DNA of 64,000 nucleotides from Micromonospora sp. WMMD1128 (GTDB taxonomy: Bacteria; Actinomycetota; Actinomycetes; Mycobacteriales; Micromonosporaceae), in contig NZ_CP114902.1 in the NCBI RefSeq assembly GCF_027497235.1, positions 6,102,001 through 6,166,000 on the forward strand, in the 5' to 3' direction. Positions 57,199 through 64,000 of the stretch are shown here, one piece after another; position 1 is the stretch's first letter, and each line of letters opens with the position of its first letter. Position numbers and translations under genes: made by a program. The notes under the pieces are model-generated. The model searched no databases, was not told where the DNA came from, and worked only from the letters and a program-made list of their open reading frames with translations.

Positions 57199-58263
57199 TC
57201 AACCGGCTGTTGGTGGGGCGGTGCTGTCCCGGACGACCAGTTCGGTGGGGAGCAGCGTGTGTTCGGCGGCGATCGGACGGCCGGCGAGATGGTCCTGGAT
57301 CGCGCGGCTGAGCGCCGCCGCCGCGAGCCGCCCCTTGGCCTGCACGTTCTGACGGACGGTGGTCAGGGTGGGCCGGATCTGCACGGCGAGCGGGTTGTCG
57401 TCGAAGCCGACCACCGACAGCTCGCCGGGAACGTCGATGCCGAGTTCCTCGGCACACCGGAGCGCGCCGTAGGCGACCGCGTCGGAGAAGCAGAGCAGCG
57501 CGGTGGGCCGGTCGGGCCGGTCCAGGAGCAGCCGGGCGCCCGCCTTCGCCTGCTCCAGGTCGGCGCCGCTCTGTCGAGCCATCAGGGGGTCGATGCCGGC
57601 CGCGTCGAGCGCGTCACGCCACCCGAGCATCCGCTGGGTGGAGGCGTGCCCTTCGGCGGTGAGGTCAGCGGCGGTGACCAGGCCGTGCGTGCCATGCAGG
57701 CCGGACAGGAGCAGCCCGATCCGCCGGTGGCCCAGGTCGATCAGGTGCTGGGCGGCGGCCCGGGCGCCGGAGCGGTCGTCCACGTTGACGGCGGGGATTC
57801 CCTCGACCGGCAGTTGGTCGACGTAGACCAGGGGCAGCTTGCGGCGGGTGAGGAACTGGACGGCCGTCGACGTGGGATCGCACGAGTAGACAAGTGCGCC
57901 GTCGATCGCCACGTCCCGCGCCGGAATGATCGCGCCGTCGTCGGACGACGTCAGCAAGGTGAGTGACAGCCCGGTCGGGCCGAGCTCTTCCGCGACCGCG
58001 CCGAGGAAGCTGGTGGCGACCAGATCGGTGAAGGCGAAACGGAGCGAGGAGGTAAGCACGATGCCCACGGCGCCGGTGGTGCCCCGGGCCAGGGCGCGGG
58101 CCGCCGGATCGGGGCCGACGTAGCCCGCTTCCCGGGCGGCGGTGAGGATCCGCTCGCGCAGCGCCGCGGACAGTTGGTCGGGCTTGGAGAAGGCGTTCGA
58201 CACGGTCATCCGACTCACGCCGACCCGGTCGGCGATCGTCTGCAGTGTCACCCGGGACGCCAC
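57199..58263 (-). CDS. LacI-family transcriptional regulator
   Basis: A 354-residue LacI/GalR protein. The headpiece VTLQTIADRVGVSRMTVSNAF is at residues 5-25, with hinge PDPAARALARGTTGAVGIVL. The periplasmic-binding-like core is complete (LVYVDQLPVEGIPAVNVDDRSGARAAAQHL, quoted by its landmark IPAVNVDDRSGA; ALLCFSDAVAYGAL; VVGFDDNPLAVQIRP). GTG 58263 is provisional, GTG 58251 being the alternative. It is convergent with the biosynthetic operon, so it may regulate sugar-related genes elsewhere rather than the cluster. Confidence 0.92.
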   Translation of the reverse strand: MASRVTLQTIADRVGVSRMTVSNAFSKPDQLSAALRERILTAAREAGYVGPDPAARALARGTTGAVGIVLTSSLRFAFTDLVATSFLGAVAEELGPTGLSLTLLTSSDDGAIIPARDVAIDGALVYSCDPTSTAVQFLTRRKLPLVYVDQLPVEGIPAVNVDDRSGARAAAQHLIDLGHRRIGLLLSGLHGTHGLVTAADLTAEGHASTQRMLGWRDALDAAGIDPLMARQSGADLEQAKAGARLLLDRPDRPTALLCFSDAVAYGALRCAEELGIDVPGELSVVGFDDNPLAVQIRPTLTTVRQNVQAKGRLAAAALSRAIQDHLAGRPIAAEHTLLPTELVVRDSTAPPTAG

Positions 58264-58402
58264 GCCACCACCAGTCGTTCCAGCTGTGCCCGCCGTCAGG
58301 GTCGGGGGCGCCCCGACGGCGGATCGGTCTTCGGTCCGGCAGCCGCCTGGGTCGGCGGACGCCGATGCCTACCGGCTGGTATCAGGCTATCAAAGACCAC
58401 GA

Positions 58403-58579
58403 TCAGGCCAGCTTGACCGCTCTGGCGGCACGAGCGAGTCGCTTGGCGACGGCGGCACGGACGACCTTGGCGCGCTGCGGCTTCTCCACGTGCGGGACGA
58501 CCGGGGCGTCGGGGCGGGCGCTGGCGAACTCGTAGTCGACAGCGTTGATGGCGGTGACGAAGGCGGCGGGCATCTCCAT
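58403..58579 (-). CDS. small hypothetical basic protein
   Basis: A 58-residue protein (MEMPAAFVTAINAVDYEFASA... AKVVRAAVAKRLARAARAVKLA). AGGAG lies 6 nt before ATG 58579, and in-frame GTG 58597 is an alternative. The C-terminal 25 residues form a basic amphipathic helix. A tandem TACCGGTA motif sits upstream, suggesting real regulation. No family recognised. Confidence 0.55.
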   Translation of the reverse strand: MEMPAAFVTAINAVDYEFASARPDAPVVPHVEKPQRAKVVRAAVAKRLARAARAVKLA

Positions 58580-58612
58580 GGCGAACTCCTGACTCACCGA
58601 AGCTGCTCTCTA

Positions 58613-58646
58613 TACCGGTACAGTAGCAAGGTTTTCTGTACCGGTC
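58613..58646. promoter_or_regulatory. paired TACCGGT palindromes upstream of the small gene
   Basis: ACCGGTACAG (58614-58623) and CTGTACCGGT (58636-58645) form a perfect 10-bp inverted repeat with a 12-nt spacer, and each arm contains its own ACCGGT palindrome. AT-rich bases surround it. Probable repressor site for the small gene at 58403; the binding protein is unknown. Confidence 0.55.
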
Positions 58647-58701
58647 AAGAAGGAATCGGGCCGGCTCGTCTTGCAAGTGAATTGACTGCCGACGGCAGAC
58701 G

Positions 58702-59090
58702 GTGTGGCTGGCGATCGCCGACCTGCTCTACCGCTGGTCCAACATCGAGCACGCGGCGGCTTCCCTGGAAAACGTCCTACAGGCGGTCGTCCTGGTGGCG
58801 TTGCCCTGCTTGCCCGTGGCTCCGCAGGGAACCCATGTGGTTCGCGCGCCGTAACGCCGACACCCGTCAGGACGTGCCGGCCGCGACCCCGTCGGATGTG
58901 CGCCTCCGCCGACTGTGGTTGCGGCTGGCCGCCGTGGTGGCCGCTACCGGCTACCTGATCGGCCAGGGCGGGCTCGGCGAGGTCGCCGCATCGGGGCGTT
59001 GACCCTCGGCATCGGCATCATCCTCGGCGACAACGCCTTCGACGCCTTGATGATCTTCCTGGCTGACGCCACCTACCGGCGCGGATCGAT
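58702..59090 (+). pseudogene. decayed membrane-protein gene fragments
   Basis: Three short open segments follow one another in different frames: from GTG 58702 (VWLAIADLLYRWSNIEHAAASLE), from ATG 58835 (MWFARRNADTRQ... RLAAVVAATGYLIGQGGLGEV) and about 58995-59090 (IGALTLGIGIILGDNAFDALMIFLADATYRR). Together they read like one or two membrane proteins broken by frameshifts. The middle segment (55 residues, AGGGA site) could survive as a small gene. The parent family is not recognised. Confidence 0.4.
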
Positions 59091-59102
59091 CTATGGCCAC
59101 CG

Positions 59103-59519
59103 TCATGACACCGCGAGCAGTCGGAACTCGCAGCGGACGCCGCTCGCCTTGGCGAGCCGACCATCACCGGTCACGAGTGGGCAGGCCAACAACTCCGCCA
59201 CCGCGACGTAGGCTGCGTCATACGTGGTGACATTGCCCCGCAACTGCCACATCCGGTCAATCAGCATCGCGACGCCAACCTCGTCGATGACCAACGAGGG
59301 CAGGGTATCGATCGCCTCCTGAGCCCGAGCCAGGCCCAGCTTCCCACCGAGGACCTTGCCTCTGATCACCGACATGACCTCGACCAGAAGATGGCTCGGC
59401 GCGGCCCAGTGCGGATCGCCGGTCAGCTCTGCCCGCGCCGCGTCGCCGACCGGCCCGTCATCGACCAGGGCATCGGCCAGAACCGACGCATCCACGACGA
59501 TCACGCCGTGCTTCCCCAT
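59103..59519 (-). CDS. vapC: VapC-family PIN-domain toxin
   Basis: A 138-residue PIN ribonuclease with the acidic quartet in place: D10 (VVDASVL), E47 (LLVEVMS), D101 (TTYDAAYVAVAE) and D119 (VTGDGRLA). VapC toxins cleave tRNA or rRNA when freed from antitoxin. The gene overlaps the antitoxin gene by 19 nt, ensuring coupled synthesis. Confidence 0.92.
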   Translation of the reverse strand: MGKHGVIVVDASVLADALVDDGPVGDAARAELTGDPHWAAPSHLLVEVMSVIRGKVLGGKLGLARAQEAIDTLPSLVIDEVGVAMLIDRMWQLRGNVTTYDAAYVAVAELLACPLVTGDGRLAKASGVRCEFRLLAVS

Positions 59520-59755
59520 GGTCCGCGTTGCTCCCGCTGGTCATTCAACTCGGCCGCGCTCTCCCCCGGCAGGGAGCGAGCACCGTCCCATCGGCCGGCG
59601 AAGCGATCAAGAGCCGCAGTGTTGCGCAGCCGCCGAGCCTGCGTCTCCACCAGATCCAGCAGGTACGCCTGGAGTGACTGCCCGCGCGCCTTGGCCTGCG
59701 CCGCCAAGGCGTCTCGCACCTCTTCTGGCACGTCCCGAATCTGGAGAGCAACCAT
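59501..59755 (-). CDS. vapB: VapB/FitA-like antitoxin
   Basis: An 84-residue protein. The N-terminus MVALQIRDVPEEVRDALAAQ is a ribbon-helix-helix of the FitA/Arc class; the C-terminal half (LRNTAALDRFAGRWDGAR) would wrap the PIN toxin. ATG 59755 is chosen where the RHH begins, though upstream in-frame ATG 59770 exists. ATGCAT palindromes overlap the start, fitting autorepression by the VapBC complex. Confidence 0.88.
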   Translation of the reverse strand: MVALQIRDVPEEVRDALAAQAKARGQSLQAYLLDLVETQARRLRNTAALDRFAGRWDGARSLPGESAAELNDQREQRGPWGSTA

Positions 59756-59774
59756 GCATTCATTATGCATGCAT
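59754..59774. promoter_or_regulatory. vapBC operator candidate
   Basis: Three ATGCAT palindromes at 59754-59759, 59765-59770 and 59769-59774, AT-rich against the background and covering the antitoxin start. This suits cooperative binding of ribbon-helix-helix dimers. Confidence 0.55.
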
Positions 59775-59868
59775 CATCATCCGCTCGCCGGGAAAGACCC
59801 GAAGCTTCGATCAACCGGTTCGCATGACGACTGCGGCATGGCCAAGAACCGCAGGTCAGAGAAGTCCG

Positions 59869-59941
59869 TGGGCCGCCTGGGACTCGAACCCAGAACCTAA
59901 GGATTAAAAGTCCTCAGCTCTGCCAATTGAGCTAACGGCCC
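59869..59941 (-). tRNA. tRNA-Lys (UUU anticodon)
   Basis: 73 nt on the minus strand. The acceptor stem GGGCCGT pairs with GCGGCCC (one G-T), the D-arm contains AGCTCAATTGGCAGAGC, the anticodon loop is CTTTTAA (anticodon TTT) and the T-loop is GGTTCGAGTCC. Discriminator A; CCA is not encoded. No integration duplicate is seen beside it. Confidence 0.96.
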
Positions 59942-60048
59942 GTCGGGCCATCAGGCTACCCGATCACTGGCCCCGGGGTTGAGGTCCGCCTCCGCTTCGG
60001 GGACGGCTGCGCGCCGGTCGCGCCACGGCGCCGGGTGCGCGGACGACT

Positions 60049-60082
60049 GCGGTGGCCCACCGCCGCAACGATGGGCCACCGC
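60049..60082 (-). terminator. terminator after the xylanase gene
   Basis: GCGGTGGCCCA (60049-60059) and TGGGCCACCGC (60072-60082), a perfect 11-bp stem with a 12-nt loop, 15 bp beyond the xylanase stop in the direction of its transcription. Confidence 0.75.
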
Positions 60083-60097
60083 CGGTCGACCTGTCGA

Positions 60098-61705
<1,608 letters not shown>

Positions 61706-61864
61706 TCAATGTCGATGACTATCGGGCCTGGTCAACCGTTGGACGCGAGGATTCGGCAGGGGTGACCGAACGTTGTCGAACGTAACGAGCCGTTCACGCC
61801 GTCCATCCGGGACAGCGCTCGGTCGGCCGGAAACTTCCGGGATCGTCGAGGGGACCGAACGGCG

Positions 61865-62287
61865 TCAGCGGGCGTCGTACCGCTCGCGAGCGAGGTACAC
61901 CTCGTCCATGTGCGCCTCCGCCCACACCTTGATGTGATAGGTCAGCCGGTGCAGCGACCGGCCCAGCTCGGTCAGCTCGTACGTGACGGTCACCGGCACG
62001 GTCGGCGTCACCGTGCGGGTGACCAGGCCGTCGCGTTCCAGGGAACGCAGCGTCTGGGTGAGCATCTTCTGGCTGACCCCGGCCAGCCGACGGGACAGCT
62101 CCGAGTAGCGCATCACCTGCGGGCCGACCTCGCCGTCCGGACCGTCGCGGCCGAGGGCGGCCAGGATCAGCGCCACCCACTTGTCCGAGATCCGGGCGAG
62201 CAACTGACGGCTGGGGCACGCGGCCAGGAACGCGTCGTACTCCACCCGCGCCCGGGCCCTCCTCTCGGTGGCCGTTCGCGTCGACAT
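61865..62287 (-). CDS. HxlR-family transcriptional regulator
   Basis: A 140-residue winged-helix protein. RQLLARISDKWVALILAALG and RYSELSRRLAGVSQKMLTQTLRSLERDGLV are the HxlR signature helices, and VTYELTELGRSLH the wing. An N-terminal Arg-rich tail and conserved Cys (AACPSRQ), the redox/aldehyde-sensing Cys of many HxlR proteins, are present. It diverges from an oxidoreductase gene across an 18-bp palindrome, implying quinone or electrophile sensing. AAGGAG precedes ATG 62287. Confidence 0.92.
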   Translation of the reverse strand: MSTRTATERRARARVEYDAFLAACPSRQLLARISDKWVALILAALGRDGPDGEVGPQVMRYSELSRRLAGVSQKMLTQTLRSLERDGLVTRTVTPTVPVTVTYELTELGRSLHRLTYHIKVWAEAHMDEVYLARERYDAR

Positions 62288-62317
62288 CGACCGCTCCTTC
62301 CCACCCGAGGGTGCCCT

Positions 62318-62335
62318 ACGCACTTCGAAGTGCGT
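62318..62335. promoter_or_regulatory. HxlR operator
   Basis: ACGCACTTCGAAGTGCGT, a perfect 18-bp palindrome in the 116-bp divergent gap, 31 bp from the regulator start. The natural binding site for the HxlR dimer controlling both genes. Confidence 0.8.
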
Positions 62336-62403
62336 CCTTCCCGCTGGAGAGTTACCCCTCCATCGTGGTGTGGGAGAACCGTCAAGGACAAGGAGCACCA
62401 GAC

Positions 62404-63321
62404 ATGGGTACGCCCACCTTCCGCGCCGCCGTCGTCCGCACCCCGGGCGGACCCGGCACCATCGAGGTCATCGACGTTCCGCTGCGCGAGCCAGGGCCCG
62501 GCGAGGTGCGGGTGGCGGTGGCCGCCGCCGCCGTCAACCCCGTCGATCTCGGTGTCGCCGGCGGCTTCTTCCACGGCCTGGGGATGATCAATCAACCGCA
62601 CCACACCGGCCTGGGCTGGGACTTCGCCGGCACCGTCGTCGCCACCGGCACGGGCGTCGACCTGACCGCCGGCACCCGGGTCGCCGGCCTGGTGGTCGGG
62701 TTCGACCGCGACTACGGCACCTACGCCGAGCAACTCGTCGTGCCGGCCGCCGAGCTGGCCGTCGTACCCGACGGGCTGGACCTGGTGGCGGCGGCGACGG
62801 TGCCGCTGAACGGGCTGGCCGCGGCGCAGGTCGTCGACCTTCTCGGCGACGCGCCCGCCGGGGCCGACCGGCTGCTTGTCACCGGCGCGGCCGGCGCGGT
62901 CGGCGCGTACGTCCTCGTGCTCGCCGCGGACCGGGGCTGGCGGGTGACCGGCCTGGCCCGCGCGGAGGACGAGGAGTTCGTGCGGGGCCTCGGCGCCGGC
63001 TTCACCGCGACGGCCGAGTCGGGCTTCGACGCGGTGGCCGACGCCGCGAACCTTCAGGAGCAGGCGTTCGCCCTGGTCCGGGACGGCGGTGCGTTCGTCG
63101 GGGTCCGGCCGAACATCCGGCCGGCCCCGGCCCGCGGCGTCAGCGTCGCGGCCGTGGACACGCACGCGGACGGCCGGCAGCTGGCCGACCTGCTCGCCCG
63201 CACCGCGTCCGGCGAACTGCCGGCCCGGGTGCACGCCGTGCTGCCGCTGGACCGGGCGGCGGACGCCCACCGCGCGGTCGCCAAGGGCGGGGTACGCGGC
63301 CGTTACGTGCTCCGGCCCTGA
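62404..63321 (+). CDS. zinc-independent quinone oxidoreductase-like alcohol dehydrogenase (MDR family)
   Basis: A 305-residue medium-chain dehydrogenase/reductase. GroES-like N-terminus ([37 protein letters not shown]), then the NADPH Rossmann with LLVTGAAGAVGAYVLVLAADRG. The zinc-binding residues are absent, as in QOR/zeta-crystallin enzymes. It likely reduces quinones or enones with NADPH. ATG 62404 has a GGAGCACCAGAC leader (AAGGAG just upstream). Probably induced when the divergent HxlR regulator senses an electrophile. Confidence 0.9.
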   Translation: MGTPTFRAAVVRTPGGPGTIEVIDVPLREPGPGEVRVAVAAAAVNPVDLGVAGGFFHGLGMINQPHHTGLGWDFAGTVVATGTGVDLTAGTRVAGLVVGFDRDYGTYAEQLVVPAAELAVVPDGLDLVAAATVPLNGLAAAQVVDLLGDAPAGADRLLVTGAAGAVGAYVLVLAADRGWRVTGLARAEDEEFVRGLGAGFTATAESGFDAVADAANLQEQAFALVRDGGAFVGVRPNIRPAPARGVSVAAVDTHADGRQLADLLARTASGELPARVHAVLPLDRAADAHRAVAKGGVRGRYVLRP

Positions 63322-63363
63322 CCGGGGCCGCGCACCGCGCTCGTCGAAGGGCCGGACGGGGTC

Positions 63364-64000
63364 TCAGCCGAGCGCGGTGTGCTGCGGCGGAAACCGCAAC
63401 TCCAGTTCCACCGTCTGCACCTCCTTCCGGCCGACCGTGATCGGCTCGGGCCGTCCGGTCCGGTAGCCCTGGGCGAAGTCGACGCCGCAGTTGCGCAGCA
63501 GCTCGATGGTCTCCTCGTCCTGGACGTACTCGGCGGCGACTCGGATGCCGAGCGTGTGGCACAGCTCGACAAGCGTCGACACGACCGCCTGACTCGCCGG
63601 GGACCGGCAGAGATCGACGATGAACGTCCCGTCGATCTTGACGAGGTCGACCGGGAGCTGTTTCAGGTGGGTGAGCGTGCCGTATCCGGTGCCGAAGTCG
63701 TCGAGCGCCAGGTGGCATCCCAGTTCTCTGATCCCGGTGGCGAAGGCCATGGCCTCGTTCCGGTTCTCGATCAGGGCGGTCTCGGTGATCTCGAACGTCA
63801 GGCAGTCCGGCTTGACCCGGTGCCTGTCGATCGCGTCGGTCACGAAGGCGAGCAACCCGGGGTCGGCGAGCGACCGGCCGGAGATGTTGACCTGGTAGTG
63901 GGAGGTCTGGGCACCCCGGCCGATCAGTTCCAGGGCGTGGTCGACGACCCACTTGTCCACCGTGAGGATCTCACCGACCCGCTCGGCCATGTCGAGGAAC
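63364..64000 (-). CDS. EAL-domain protein (5' end outside window)
   Basis: The C-terminal 212 residues of a cyclic-di-GMP EAL domain, open to the window edge. ITETALIEN, LALDDFGTGYGTLTHLKQLPVDLVKIDGTFI and VAAEYVQDEETIELLRNCGVDFAQGYRTGRP are the family's catalytic blocks, with the DDFGTGY Asp pair intact. Where canonical proteins read AEGVE this one has AEYVQ, so the loop-proximal Glu is replaced and activity may be altered. Upstream GGDEF or PAS domains would lie beyond the window. Confidence 0.9.
   Translation of the reverse strand, partial: FLDMAERVGEILTVDKWVVDHALELIGRGAQTSHYQVNISGRSLADPGLLAFVTDAIDRHRVKPDCLTFEITETALIENRNEAMAFATGIRELGCHLALDDFGTGYGTLTHLKQLPVDLVKIDGTFIVDLCRSPASQAVVSTLVELCHTLGIRVAAEYVQDEETIELLRNCGVDFAQGYRTGRPEPITVGRKEVQTVELELRFPPQHTALG

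Noticed and set aside
59869..59941. tRNA-Lys as AICE attachment site
   Set aside because: No integrase or duplicated tRNA 3' end lies near it; the element's repeats are at 19019 and 35044.

Overview
The window is high-GC actinomycete DNA. Dense overlapping operons, frequent GTG starts, a LexA box of the actinobacterial type, a pSAM2-like integrative element and a GH10-CBM13 xylanase all fit Micromonosporaceae, most likely Micromonospora or a close relative. The assignment is inferred from content; no marker gene fixes the genus.

Layout. 1-5.0 kb: a cut PLP-dependent dehydratase, a tiny membrane protein, a PadR-ABC-FtsX operon with its operator, a TIGR03086 protein and an AraC regulator, followed by two extragenic palindromes. 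5.5-11.6 kb: a six-gene minus-strand stressosome operon, rsbR-rsbS-rsbT, an RsbT/SpoIIE fusion, a soluble histidine kinase and a receiver-SpoIIE phosphatase. All genes overlap by 1-4 nt, and a divergent RsbV-like STAS protein sits upstream. 11.6-19.0 kb: chromosomal genes (MFS, FadR-type regulator, mscL, a LexA-controlled small protein, BenE with an XRE-cupin regulator, a PP2C phosphatase and an Eis-like acetyltransferase).

19.02-35.06 kb is an actinomycete integrative and conjugative element (AICE). A 21-bp direct repeat marks both ends; the left copy is the last codons and stop of the Eis-like gene, so the element used a protein-gene 3' end rather than a tRNA. Inside are int, xis, repSA, a DUF2637/Spd-like gene, an FtsK-like tra gene, a pra-like activator gene, an IS701-type insertion with CTAG duplication, a hydrophobic micropeptide gene, a glycosyltransferase, two GntR regulators and small hypotheticals. 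The cargo is a low-GC single-chain nuclease-methyltransferase of type ISP kind. AGGGCGTC repeats lie inside both ends and look like recombinase arm sites.

35.1-40.8 kb: a ZIP transporter, a TIR-NB-ARC-TPR protein with near-identical 126-bp repeats, a beta-helix lipoprotein and an NAD-dependent epimerase.

41.1-57.0 kb is the most interesting region, an apparently undescribed biosynthetic cluster. A SARP-NB-ARC-TPR regulator is followed by an ornithine-cyclodeaminase-like protein, a carrier protein, an EctC-like cupin, a PsuG-family C-glycosidase with a coupled HAD phosphatase, an MFS exporter, a maleate-isomerase-fold protein without the expected cysteines, an AMP ligase, an acyl-CoA-dehydrogenase-like enzyme, a transglutaminase-like protein and three glycosyltransferases. 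I infer a C-nucleoside pathway: an amino acid is activated, tethered, desaturated and cyclised, joined to ribose 5-phosphate by the PsuG-like enzyme, dephosphorylated and exported.

57.2-64 kb: a LacI regulator, decayed membrane-protein DNA, a VapBC module, tRNA-Lys(UUU), the secreted xylanase with a TCCGAAA/TTTCGGA operator, an HxlR/quinone-oxidoreductase divergent pair around an 18-bp palindrome, and a cut EAL-domain gene.
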